From Planctomycetota bacterium (GTDB lineage: Bacteria > Planctomycetota > Planctomycetia > Planctomycetales > Planctomycetaceae), in NCBI GenBank assembly GCA_003388505.1, contig QQVO01000067.1, forward strand, positions 1 to 45,460: a stretch of 45,460 nt of DNA. Reading direction: 5' to 3'. Both the position numbers and the translations under genes were made by a program. Under the pieces are notes generated by a model, which was not told the origin of the DNA, searched no databases, and worked only from the letters and a program-made list of their open reading frames with translations. Positions 24,229 through 33,172 of the stretch are shown one piece after another. Numbering within the stretch: the stretch's first letter is position 1; each line of letters opens with the position of its first letter.

Positions 24229-24444
24229 TCAGAACTGACTCTCAACCCCCCGCGAAGACACGCGTGGCGGCGCCACCCGCGTCTCGGGAACCGTCCAGTG
24301 CTTAACCTCTTCCCCGGCCCTTTGCCGGCGGGTCGTGTCGGACCATTCCTCCTGAATCTTCCGGCAACGGGCGCGAATCTGATCTCGCGTCGGCGGTTTC
24401 CGGCGTTGGTTTCTTCCACGGCGGTTTTCGGTCGTGGTCGGCAT
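24229..24444 (-). CDS. Small protein with the IRxxCxxIQxEWS motif, paralogue 2
   Basis: This 71-residue basic protein starts at ATG 24444 behind a good AGGAAGGGAG. The core (about residues 18-46) reads RDQIRARCRKIQEEWSDTTR followed by RQRAG. That matches the pattern in the 70-residue protein at 12540-12752, while the rest of the two proteins is unrelated. It is Arg-rich with one Cys in the core. The function is unknown; a nucleic-acid-binding or protein-adaptor role would fit but is not shown. It lies next to the glycine-zipper stress protein gene on the same strand (90 bases away). Confidence 0.65.
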   Translation of the reverse strand: MPTTTENRRGRNQRRKPPTRDQIRARCRKIQEEWSDTTRRQRAGEEVKHWTVPETRVAPPRVSSRGVESQF

Positions 24445-24534
24445 GGTGTCGCTCCCTTCCTGTTGATGAGTTCTCCTGGTGTGACTTCAACGGTGTGAGC
24501 ACTCTCTCCCTGGCCTTGATCGAGTGGCCGCTCG

Positions 24535-25068
24535 CTACTCCTCGCTCTGCAACCGGATCGGCTCCGCTCCCGATTCCCTGAAAATCTGCTCGGCCCGCTC
24601 CAGACGCTGCTGACGGCCGTCTTCATCAAAGTCCTCGACCGCCACCAGCAGGTCGCCCCGCGTCAGGGCCTGATCGTAATAGTCGGCCAGTTCTCGCTCC
24701 TCGCCTCGGGTCTGCATCGCGCCGATGAATGATCCGGCCACCGCTCCCCCGATCAGGAAGCTCGGTCCGGCCGCCAGCAGCGAGATGCCCGTCGCCGTCG
24801 CCAGGCCGGCCGTTGTCAGCCCCCCGAGAATCGCGCCGGCAGCGCCTCCGGTCGCGGCCGCTTCCGCCGTGTGGCTTCCGGCCGGCTCTTCATGTTTGTA
24901 CTTCGCAAACTCCCGTTTTGCCGCTTCGTCCGAGCAGACAACGGAAATCTGCTCCTGCGTGAACCCCGCAGCCGACAATCGATCGACAGCATTCTGTGCC
25001 GCCTCCGCGCTGCGAAAAGTCGCCGCGCGGATTGGCTTCGAAGTCGCTTGCGTGTCTGAACTACTCAT
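24535..25068 (-). CDS. Glycine-zipper general stress protein (YflT/GsiB-like, DUF1269-type)
   Basis: The 177-residue protein starts at ATG 25068 with AGGAAGG 8 bases upstream; a GTG one codon earlier is possible. Residues about 12-60 form a small alpha/beta domain (AATFRSAEAAQNAVDRLSAA, then EQISVVCSDEAA) like the general-stress-protein-17M fold. The middle (about 70-118) is a Gly/Ala-rich helical hairpin (GGAAGAILGGLTTAGLATA and GGAVAGSFIGAM), as in glycine-zipper membrane proteins. A C-terminal acidic strand-helix part (DLLVAVEDFDEDGRQQRL) ends it. Such proteins appear in osmotic or general stress responses and often sit at membranes. No adjacent regulator gene is seen. Confidence 0.78.
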   Translation of the reverse strand: MSSSDTQATSKPIRAATFRSAEAAQNAVDRLSAAGFTQEQISVVCSDEAAKREFAKYKHEEPAGSHTAEAAATGGAAGAILGGLTTAGLATATGISLLAAGPSFLIGGAVAGSFIGAMQTRGEERELADYYDQALTRGDLLVAVEDFDEDGRQQRLERAEQIFRESGAEPIRLQSEE

Positions 25069-25292
25069 CACTACGTCCTTCCTGCTGGAAGTCGTGGAAA
25101 ATCTCTACGCGGGAGGCTTGCCGCGCCTCCTCTTTTCCACCCTAGCGGAACAACCACGCCCTCCAATCCGACTCGTTGTGCATTCCGGCGTCAGGACACC
25201 CCCGCGCAGCTGCCTGGGTGAATCCCCCATGCCACGAGGACAGGGGGCTCAAGTCGCTTCAATTCCCCTCCTCCGCACGGCAGCGTCCGGCA

Positions 25293-25420
25293 ATGGCCCG
25301 AACGAGACGAATCTGTGCCGGCGATGAAGTCTTTCACGTGCCCAATCGGCCCGTGGCTCGAGTGACCATCTTCGAGAAAGCGGACGATTAGAGGCGTTCC
25401 TCCACGTCCTCGCGGAAACC
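25293..25420 (+). pseudogene. Frameshifted N-terminal relic of a REP-associated tyrosine transposase (RAYT, Y1_Tnp family)
   Basis: From ATG 25293 the reading frame gives MARTRRICAGDEVFHVPNRP and then VARVTIFEKADD before a TAG at 25389. This is very close to the start of RAYT proteins, which begin with a similar 'MPRPPRI-x-G-x-x-(Y/F)H(V/A)-x-NR ... (L/I)FE'. Beyond the stop, the frame shifted by one base reads EAFLHVLAET (25391-25420), the next conserved block (normally D-Y-x-A/E-F). One base appears lost in the Tyr codon. No further matching sequence is visible, so only about 45 codons survive. The catalytic Tyr and His residues of the family are not present. Confidence 0.6.
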
Positions 25421-25551
25421 TGGACGCTTGGAAACAGGGCAGCGCGTGTGCGCGACGGCAGCAGCCTGCCGCACTTCCCAGGTCACGGGAATCTCTCCCA
25501 GCGACGGCAGTCCAGAATCCTTGTAGCCAGAGTATGAGGAGTGGCCCTCAA

Positions 25552-27798
25552 TCATCCATCGCCCACTCCCTTCAACACATCCTGAAACCAGAGAATGGCC
25601 GCTTCGCCTTCCTTGCGGACAATGTCGGTGACGCTGCGACTGTGGCGAATGCTGTTACGCAACTCCGCCAGTTGATCGAACTTGGAGGTCAACGTGTTCT
25701 TGTTCTTGAACCGATCCACAAACTTCTCCCACAGCGCTTTGCATTGCAGCATCTGCTGGAGTTCACGGAGGTCGGCGAACTGAAGCATCGCCAGCAATGC
25801 CTGATAGTCGTCCGGATTGAAGGTCGCATCTTTCTTGGCTGTCCGTTCCAGTCGCTCTTTGGTTTTCTCCAGCAAGTTGTGAGGAATCTCGTCCGGCTTG
25901 TTGTCGAGCGTCACAGCGATCAGTTGTCGCAATGTGAGCTCCACTTGCTCAATCGCTTCATCGAGTTCTTTCAACTGCGGCGGCAATCCGATCCGCTGTT
26001 TGACGATCAGGTCTTCGATCGCTTGCAGAATCGTTCGATGCCGCTCATCAACGAAGTCCTGAAAATCAACGGGCGTAAAGGGATCGCGGAGCAGAATCGC
26101 CTGAGCCTCGGCGGAAATCAGGTGTGATTCCAGAATCTTGCGAACCTCGGCTTCGCCATTCGCCTCGATCATTTCCGGGATGTACTTATTCGGAAGTTTG
26201 CTACCGATCACGTGTCGGTTTGTCTCGGAGGTCAGCGGCGTGCGATTGAGAATCATGTCGACCATGTTGCCGCGCAGATTCTTTTTGCCCCACGACCGTG
26301 GAACGATGTGATGATTGTCCAGCTCGTTGTTCTGAACGATGTTCCCTGAAATCCAGTCTCTGGCTCCCGATATCACCAGCAAATTGAAGATGCCCCGATA
26401 GATTGAACTGCTGGGCTTGCGTTCTTTCCGGAGCGGAAGAGTTCGAAAATCGCGGCGGAACTGAAGAATCGGGTCTGGCTCATCTTTCTCACCGTTGATC
26501 CAAGCGGTGACATCGAGGTAGTCACGACGACTCAACGATTCGGTCTGCCCGGAGTAGCGATTCGTGAACACCGAAGACCAATACCAGAAACGCAGTTTCT
26601 GCTGGGCCTTCATCCGTTCCTGCGGTGGAAGTTCACTCACATGGAGGTCCAACGCTGTGAAAACTGGGAGGATCGACGCATAGGGGAGATAGTCGGGAGA
26701 AATCACTCCGTATTCCTGCGGATGTTTCAGGCGGTTGAGAGCTTTTTCCATCGCATCGACAGCGATCTTCCACTGTTTGCGAAACTCGGACTCGTCCGCA
26801 ACAAGAATCTCCTTCTTGCGTGTGCCATCCGGCAGGCGAAGGGATTTCTCTCTACCTGGAATCAGGTAATAGAGATACCGGGGCGAACAGTAGGCTTGTT
26901 TACGGATCGACATGACCTGAAGAACATAGATGTTTGTGCGACCTGAGCCTGCGAACTCAAGTCGCGGCTTGGCATCTCGATACAGGCCCTTGAGCTGAAT
27001 GTCCTTCGGTTTGAGCATGGCGTTCATCAAGTCAAAGATGTCGAGTTGTACGCCACGGCTGTTGATCTGTGTGAAAATGTCGCAAACCTTGTCAATCGGC
27101 AGATCTCGATGCAGCTCGTTGAAGGAAATCTGGTATTGCTCAACGATGGCTTGCATCATGTCCGCAAACTTGAGAGCGTTCTGGGCATGCACCTCGGCCT
27201 GCTCGGCAGCCTGTTCGTCCCCACACTTTTCTGCCGCCGTCACCTTGTCACGCCAATACTTGGTATAGTCTTGAAGCCAGTTTGGGAGTGCGAATCCACC
27301 AGCACCAACCACCGAGAGCGGAAACCGGTGTGAAGCGAACTGAAGTTCCTCAGACCCCATCAGTTTGTTGAGCAGGCGTTTCGTCCATTCGTACTCGAAC
27401 GCCTCTTCCACATGATCGCTCATCAACAAGTCCACGCGGACGAAGTACATGTAGCGATTTTTTCGACGCGGAAGGGGAACGTCGGGAGCGCAGAAAGCGT
27501 AGTGCATTGCGGTCAGACGCTGCTGACCATCCAGCACGATGTACTCGGCTTTTCCTTCATCCTTCTTCCGTCCCCAGACAGGTTCGCATGACAAGGTCTT
27601 GAAGTTGTCGTCGGACCCGTTCCACAACAGCAAGCTGCCGATGTAGTAATCAAGAAAGATCGACCTCATCAATTCCCGGATGTCGGTCGCTGTCCAGGCG
27701 AACTCCCGCTGAAAGTCGGGAATGACAAAGCGGCCTTCTTTGAGCCAGGAAATGATCGTATTCAAGCTGGCGTGATCTGGCTTCTGAGCGTTTTTCAT
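25552..27798 (-). CDS. GmrSD-like DUF262-DUF1524 protein with a C-terminal HEPN domain
   Basis: From ATG 27798 the protein has 748 residues. It begins with DUF262, showing the conserved IPDFQREFAW (26-35), DGQQRLTA (90-97) and FTQINSRGVQL (242-252). This is the ParB-like nucleotide-binding part of GmrS/BrxU-type enzymes. DUF1524 carries the HNH nuclease core HHIVPRSWG (496-504) with N511 in NLRGN. The remaining part (about 605-745) is helical and ends with LAELRNSIRHSRSVTDIV. It contains the HEPN RNase motif Rx4H (R714, H719) in an arrangement like the Swt1-type HEPN domain. GmrSD-type enzymes cleave modified foreign DNA; the added HEPN could cleave RNA. Base use looks lower in GC than the neighbours. 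The start codon overlaps the stop of the HsdM relic (ATGA). Frame extension upstream to 28182 is rejected. Confidence 0.8.
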   Translation of the reverse strand: MKNAQKPDHASLNTIISWLKEGRFVIPDFQREFAWTATDIRELMRSIFLDYYIGSLLLWNGSDDNFKTLSCEPVWGRKKDEGKAEYIVLDGQQRLTAMHYAFCAPDVPLPRRKNRYMYFVRVDLLMSDHVEEAFEYEWTKRLLNKLMGSEELQFASHRFPLSVVGAGGFALPNWLQDYTKYWRDKVTAAEKCGDEQAAEQAEVHAQNALKFADMMQAIVEQYQISFNELHRDLPIDKVCDIFTQINSRGVQLDIFDLMNAMLKPKDIQLKGLYRDAKPRLEFAGSGRTNIYVLQVMSIRKQAYCSPRYLYYLIPGREKSLRLPDGTRKKEILVADESEFRKQWKIAVDAMEKALNRLKHPQEYGVISPDYLPYASILPVFTALDLHVSELPPQERMKAQQKLRFWYWSSVFTNRYSGQTESLSRRDYLDVTAWINGEKDEPDPILQFRRDFRTLPLRKERKPSSSIYRGIFNLLVISGARDWISGNIVQNNELDNHHIVPRSWGKKNLRGNMVDMILNRTPLTSETNRHVIGSKLPNKYIPEMIEANGEAEVRKILESHLISAEAQAILLRDPFTPVDFQDFVDERHRTILQAIEDLIVKQRIGLPPQLKELDEAIEQVELTLRQLIAVTLDNKPDEIPHNLLEKTKERLERTAKKDATFNPDDYQALLAMLQFADLRELQQMLQCKALWEKFVDRFKNKNTLTSKFDQLAELRNSIRHSRSVTDIVRKEGEAAILWFQDVLKGVGDG

Positions 27799-28008
27799 TT
27801 CGCACCCCCGACGATGTCCATCAGCAAGCCTTCTGTTTCCTGTTCCAACGCGAAATTGTCCGCCCGAATCTCGTCCAGACTGCGGAGCGGGTTTGTACAA
27901 GTAGCGGCTGAACTTGATCTTGTAGCCGATCTTGATTGAGCTTTCGCCAAGACAGGCATCGCGAGCATGGGGCGAGACTTCCCGCTGAATGGAGCGAGCA
28001 AGCAGGTC
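27795..28008 (-). pseudogene. hsdM: Frameshifted C-terminal relic of a type I DNA methylase (HsdM, N6 adenine)
   Basis: Read on the minus strand, one frame gives IQREVSPHARDACLGESSIK, IGYKIKF and SRYLYKP. The next frame, after about five lost bases, gives PLRSLDEIRADNFALEQETE, GLLMDI and VGGAK with a stop at 27795. The HsdM family ends with 'REVLPH-x-x-DAW ... KIGYEI-x-F-x-R-x-FYKPQPLRPLEEIRAD ... ETEGLL', which these pieces follow in order. Only about 70 codons remain. The sequence upstream of 28008 is GC-rich and shows no more of the methylase, so the gene is truncated as well as frameshifted. Its stop overlaps the start of the DUF262 gene, showing they were once an operon. Confidence 0.7.
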
Positions 28009-28566
28009 GCTACCCCGCCCCCCCTTCGCCCGCCCCCCGCGCAACCCTTCAGCATTCTCTGAAGGACCACCCGAATTCACCAGCCGCCTCCTGCCAACTG
28101 CCAACCGCACATGCCACCAGTCGAATCCGCTTCCCGAACCATCCGATTCCAGGAATCCGGTCAGCGAAACGGACCCTACCACTGCCTTTTGCAGCGTACC
28201 ACCCGCCTACAGCCACCCACCATCCCCAAACAGTGTTCGGCCCACGTCCTTGATGCACTTTTCCCTAAAGACTTAAAGACTTGCCCCGAATCCCCGCAAA
28301 AACGACGGTCAACTCTACGGAGCAGCGCCAAAACCTCAAACATTCCGACCCGCCACCGCCGCTGCCGCTCGAACGCGACGTCCGGTGCTGCGTGCGCGGC
28401 TCCGGTCTCGCAGCCGACGAGACCGCCGAGGGCAGTGAAAAAGAGACCTGACCCGATTACTCCCCTGGACTCCCACCCCATGACTCCCGAGCGGTGGAGT
28501 GTTCAGCGCGTTCGCCTATAATGCGTCGTCAATCTTGGCAGTTTGACACTCAAACCGGGGAACCTG
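28009..28566. other. Gene-free stretch
   Basis: No supported gene was found in these 558 bases. Short open frames exist on both strands but have no recognisable content. The promoter of the isomerase gene at 28567 should be in the last part. The left end is very C/G-rich and marks the breakpoint of the HsdM relic. Confidence 0.5.
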
Positions 28567-29584
<1,018 letters not shown>

Positions 29585-29586
<2 letters not shown>

Positions 29587-29659
29587 CGATGCGGCGCTTC
29601 GGACGGTCCGAGCTGCCGGTTGGAGGACGCAACGGCGGGCTGACTCCCCGCCGCTCGCC
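29585..29659. repeat. Inverted-repeat arm, left
   Basis: About 75 bases that recur inverted at 29910-29983. A 42-base core (29600-29641) is identical to the complement of 29927-29968; the ends differ at a few positions. It begins within the isomerase stop codon area and includes the unit CGGCGGGCT. The two arms bracket the Trm112-like gene. Confidence 0.85.
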
Positions 29660-29714
29660 CGCCCGTCGCTGAAACCGAATCAACCGCAACGGCTTCCACG
29701 AAGTAACTGACCGC

Positions 29715-29927
29715 ATGAGTACGCCCGAGGAGATCGGTATTCAACTGGTCTGTCCCGATTGCCGGAGCGAACTGCTGCGTCAGCCGGAGAGGTACGTCTG
29801 CACCGACGCCGACTGCAGGCAGACCTATGCGATTGTCGACGGGATTCCGAAAATGCTCATCGACGACGCGGAGACGTTGCCTGAGGAGGATTGGCGAAAG
29901 ACAGTCACAGGCGAGCGGCAGGCGTAA
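29715..29927 (+). CDS. Trm112-like zinc-ribbon protein
   Basis: This 70-residue protein matches the Trm112/YcaR fold. It has LVCPDCRSELLRQ (Cys13, Cys16) and YVCTDADCRQTYAIVDGIPK (Cys29, Cys34), four cysteines placed to hold a zinc ion, followed by the usual IVDGIP(K/L)ML ending. In archaea and eukaryotes Trm112 partners activate several class I methyltransferases, and bacterial small relatives often stand near lipid A or methyltransferase genes. Here a methyltransferase gene follows after 77 bases. The last six codons lie inside the right inverted-repeat arm, so the C-terminal tail was probably set by the repeat. No strong ribosome binding site precedes ATG 29715. Confidence 0.8.
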   Translation: MSTPEEIGIQLVCPDCRSELLRQPERYVCTDADCRQTYAIVDGIPKMLIDDAETLPEEDWRKTVTGERQA

Positions 29928-29983
29928 GCCCGCCGTTGCGTCCTCCAACCGGCAGCTCGGACCGTCCGAGGCGCGGCCTCGTC
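29910..29983. repeat. Inverted-repeat arm, right
   Basis: Complement of 29585-29659 as described there. It overlaps the end of the Trm112-like gene by 18 bases and ends 21 bases before the exported methyltransferase start. The 74-base arm ends in GCGCGGCCTCGTC. Confidence 0.85.
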
Positions 29984-30004
29984 AGACAATCAGGAGAATA
30001 TCCC

Positions 30005-30796
30005 ATGCCGATGCTGAAGCGGCGTTTGACCCTCTTTGCCTTTGCTGTTCTGCTCGCTGCCCCACTGAGCGCCCAGGACGCGGAGGAACCGACCCAGCAG
30101 GACTCAGACCGCTACACGTTTCGTGAGGAGCACGACCCCAACGGCATCGGTAAGTTCTACATGGGCCGCGAAATCGCGCGCGTCATGGGACATCAGGGGA
30201 TTTACTGGCTGGAGCGGCCGGAGCGCGAGCGAGAAGAGAAGCTTTCACTGCTGATCGAGAGCCTGGAACTCGAACCGGGCATGGTGGTGGCCGACATCGG
30301 GGCCGGCTCGGGCGTCATCAGCGTTCTGGTCGCCGAAGAGGTGGGAGAGGAAGGAACGGTGCTCGCCGTCGACATCCAGCAGGAGATGCTCGACGCCCTC
30401 GCGGTCAAGTGCAAGGAACTGGGAATCGAGAACATCGAACCGGTGCTGGGGACGAACAAGTCGCCCAGGCTCAAGCCGGAGACCGTCGACCTCGTCTTCA
30501 TGGTCGACGTCTACCACGAGTTCGACTTCCCCTACGAGATGTTGCTTGAGATTTCCCGCGCCCTCAAGCCCGGCGGTCGCGTTGCGTTCGTCGAGTACCG
30601 CATGGAAGATCCCGACGTGCCGATCAAGCTCGTGCACAAGATGTCCGAAGAGCAGGTGAAGCGAGAAGCGTCGCTCCCCGAATTCGGCCTGCGCTGGCTG
30701 AAAACCGTGGACAAACTCCCGCGGCAGCACGTTGTCATCTTCGAGAAGCAGCCGCCTGACGCCGACAAAGAAGACGACGGCGGCGCACCGCAGTGA
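30005..30796 (+). CDS. Exported class I SAM-dependent methyltransferase
   Basis: From ATG 30005 (AGGAG 8 bases upstream) the protein has 263 residues. Residues 1-23 look like a Sec signal (FAFAVLLAAPLSAQD). The body has the methyltransferase fold: VVADIGAGSGVISVLVAEE (motif I), VLAVDIQQEML (acidic SAM-binding residue), and VDLVFMVDVYHEFDFPYEML (motif IV area). It ends with RALKPGGRVAFVEYR. The lead segment FYMGREIARVMGHQGIYWLE is shared by a group of exported planctomycete methyltransferases. SAM is not known to be plentiful in the periplasm, so either the signal is a membrane anchor with a cytoplasmic body or the fold binds something else. It follows the Trm112-like gene, a possible activator. 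Confidence 0.85.
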   Translation: MPMLKRRLTLFAFAVLLAAPLSAQDAEEPTQQDSDRYTFREEHDPNGIGKFYMGREIARVMGHQGIYWLERPEREREEKLSLLIESLELEPGMVVADIGAGSGVISVLVAEEVGEEGTVLAVDIQQEMLDALAVKCKELGIENIEPVLGTNKSPRLKPETVDLVFMVDVYHEFDFPYEMLLEISRALKPGGRVAFVEYRMEDPDVPIKLVHKMSEEQVKREASLPEFGLRWLKTVDKLPRQHVVIFEKQPPDADKEDDGGAPQ

Positions 30797-30939
30797 GACT
30801 CATCTCTCGTTCCCAAACGTCTGTTCGGAACGCCTGGCACACACTCGGCCCGCGCCAGCAGACGATACACCGCAATTCCCACCGGGTGTGCCCGAACGGA
30901 AGTTTGGGCACAAGGTGATGACGGCTCGCAACCCTGACC

Positions 30940-31749
30940 TCAGGGCCGCATGACGACGCCCACGAGCAGGTCATAGATCGCGTGACATCCGACCGTCACG
31001 CCGAATCCCCGCCACAGGAACAGCACGGCGAACAGACCGCCCGCCACGGCCCGGAAGACAAAGCCGAACCAGAGTTCCGGTTTCGACGAGATGCGGCCTG
31101 CGGTTGCGCTCAGCATCGTTGTCCATCCACCGCCCGACGACGGCTCCACGTAATGAGCGGCGGCGAAGACCAGGCTGGTCAGCACCACCGCGAAGCAGAT
31201 TGCGGCCTGCCGGGGCAGCCACGCCTTCATTCCCAGGAGACACGCCGGCAGCAAACCGAGCCGGAACATGACTTCTTCGTAGATTCCCGCGCCCACGTAG
31301 CTGACCGCCAGCGCTGCGGCACCCGCACTCGGCAGTGTCACCGACGCCGTGCACATCGCCGAGAGCGGCGACTTCTCGAAACCGAGATGCATCAACTGAC
31401 CAAGCACGACCAGCGCCATCGCAAACAACAGGCTCTCGGCGAACATCCCGCAGATGGTGTCGAGCGAACAGCGCCACGGATGCCGTTGCCACAGATGCCA
31501 ACCGCCGAGCAAGGCCACAATCGCAACCGGCAGCAGCCACGGGTGCTGCAGACCCGCCGAGACCAGCCACCCGCGCATCCAGCAGTCGGCCCCGTTCCGA
31601 ATCACCGTGTGCCGGCTGTCGGCGAAAAACATCACGCCGAATTCATACACCGTCAGCAGCGGCAACAGAAACAGCAACGCAGCCAGGGGACGCCGCGCCT
31701 GGCTCCAGTAGTCGTCGGCGAGCGGCTTGCCAGAATCGGCAGTAGACAT
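30940..31749 (-). CDS. CPBP-family intramembrane metalloprotease (Abi/CAAX-like)
   Basis: This 269-residue membrane protein has about seven hydrophobic segments. It carries the three conserved CPBP pieces: GIYEEVMFRLGLL (glutamate pair and Arg), SLVFAAAHYVEP (Phe and His), and GVTVGCHAIYDLLVG (His and Asp). These form the metal-dependent active site inside the membrane. Relatives process CAAX proteins in eukaryotes or provide bacteriocin self-immunity in bacteria. The start ATG at 31749 has no clear ribosome binding site. It faces the methyltransferase gene tail to tail, with 143 bases between. The partner or target protein is not known. Confidence 0.85.
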   Translation of the reverse strand: MSTADSGKPLADDYWSQARRPLAALLFLLPLLTVYEFGVMFFADSRHTVIRNGADCWMRGWLVSAGLQHPWLLPVAIVALLGGWHLWQRHPWRCSLDTICGMFAESLLFAMALVVLGQLMHLGFEKSPLSAMCTASVTLPSAGAAALAVSYVGAGIYEEVMFRLGLLPACLLGMKAWLPRQAAICFAVVLTSLVFAAAHYVEPSSGGGWTTMLSATAGRISSKPELWFGFVFRAVAGGLFAVLFLWRGFGVTVGCHAIYDLLVGVVMRP

Positions 31750-32171
31750 CGGAGCCGGTGACCGGGTGAGTGCAGAAAGCCCCGGCGCACAGCGCCGAGG
31801 TTCGGGTTCATGATTCGGTATCGGCAGAATGGAGGCGGCCGAACCATCCCCAATCCCGGTCGGCAGATTCGTTCAACTTCTTGCGGTTTTTCCGCCGATT
31901 GGAGAGGTACTTGATTCACCGGTTGTGACGTCCATAAGATGGCAAACGGCGGGGTTGAGGAAGTCTTTGAGGGGCAACCGGCGGTGATCACGCCATGATT
32001 CCGATGTTGAAGTCCTACCACTGCTATCGGCGAGCATCCTGCGCCGTCGCCTGCTGCGCGTGTTGACGTCCGGGAACGCCCGGACGCGACCGCCTCCCGG
32101 GTCGAGCAACCGCAGGCTCGACCTCCCTCTGCGAACCCTCTCGTCGCCGGTTTTCTGAACGGGATTGCACT
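31750..32171. other. Divergent intergenic region before cysE
   Basis: These 422 bases contain no supported gene. Positions 32100-32123 form a hairpin (GGTCGAGC, eight-base loop, GCTCGACC) about 48 bases before the serine acetyltransferase start, which may be a leader hairpin or a regulator site. No sulfur-responsive element or riboswitch could be identified. Confidence 0.4.
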
Positions 32172-33107
32172 ATGGCCACCGATTTCCGCCGCAAGGAACA
32201 GCTCACCGATCTCACCGACCAGATTGTCGAGAGCTACCGCGACATCGGCACCATCAACCATCTCGGACATTGCCCCCTGCCGAGCACGACCGTCATCGCG
32301 GACGCGCTGCAGGATCTCAAGGAAGTGCTCTACCCCGGCTATCGCAGGCGTCAGAATCTCCACCTCGGCAACGTCACCTATTACGCCGGCGATCTCATCG
32401 ATTCGCTGCACGACACGCTGACCGAACAGATCGCCCGCGCCCTGCGCTACGCGGACGATCTCACCGCAGACGGCAGTTGCGACGCCCAGAAGCTGATCGA
32501 CTACGAAGCGGCCGGACAGGACCACGCCATCCGCCTGCTGGAGTCGCTGCCGGAACTGAGGCGCATGCTTGCAATGGACGTGCAGGCGGCCTACGACGGA
32601 GATCCCGCCGCCGGCGGACTCGACGAGATCATCTTCTGCTATCCCGGCCTGGAGGCGATCACCATCCACCGCATCGCTCACCAGTTGCACCAACAGGGAG
32701 TTCCTCTCATTCCGCGAATCATGGCGGAATGGTCGCACGCCCAGACGGGCATCGACATCCATCCCGGAGCGCGCATCGGCGAGTCTTTCTTCATCGACCA
32801 CGGCACCGGCGTCGTCATCGGCGAAACGACCGACATCGCCGCCAACGTCAAGATCTACCAGGGCGTGACGCTCGGCGCGATCAGCTTCCCGCGCGACTCC
32901 GAAGGCAATCTCCTGCGGGGCGCCAAACGTCATCCGACCATCGAGGAAGGCGTCGTCATCTACGCCAACGCCACAATCCTCGGGGGCAAAACCGTGATCG
33001 GGTCGAATTCGGTCATCGGCGCGAGCGTGTCGCTCAACAAGAGCGTGCCGCCGAACACGCTGGTCACGATCGAGAAGCCGTCCCTCCGCTTTCGGGAAGC
33101 CGGCTGA
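32172..33107 (+). CDS. cysE: Serine O-acetyltransferase
   Basis: The 311-residue enzyme makes O-acetylserine from serine and acetyl-CoA, the first step of cysteine synthesis. An alpha-helical N-terminal half (residues about 1-175) is longer than in the E. coli enzyme and resembles the EpsC-type plant/bacterial form. The C-terminal half is a left-handed beta helix with hexapeptide repeats ([20 protein letters not shown] and [20 protein letters not shown]). The end [14 protein letters not shown] is not the classical Ile-terminated tail, so tight binding to the cysteine synthase partner is uncertain. It starts at ATG 32172 after a weak GGGA. The catalytic His/Asp pair lies in the DHGTG segment. 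No cysK gene is in the window. Confidence 0.9.
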   Translation: MATDFRRKEQLTDLTDQIVESYRDIGTINHLGHCPLPSTTVIADALQDLKEVLYPGYRRRQNLHLGNVTYYAGDLIDSLHDTLTEQIARALRYADDLTADGSCDAQKLIDYEAAGQDHAIRLLESLPELRRMLAMDVQAAYDGDPAAGGLDEIIFCYPGLEAITIHRIAHQLHQQGVPLIPRIMAEWSHAQTGIDIHPGARIGESFFIDHGTGVVIGETTDIAANVKIYQGVTLGAISFPRDSEGNLLRGAKRHPTIEEGVVIYANATILGGKTVIGSNSVIGASVSLNKSVPPNTLVTIEKPSLRFREAG

Positions 33108-33172
33108 CGCTCGCGAGCGGCTGGCACGAGCCGGTCGAGGCAACCGGTCTGCGCACCGTCGCCCCGCTCCGC

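Noticed and set aside
27799-28182. Upstream extension of the DUF262 gene to 28182
   Set aside because: The extra residues include the HsdM relic in one frame followed by frame-mismatched and GC-rich sequence; the ATG at 27798 is the natural start.
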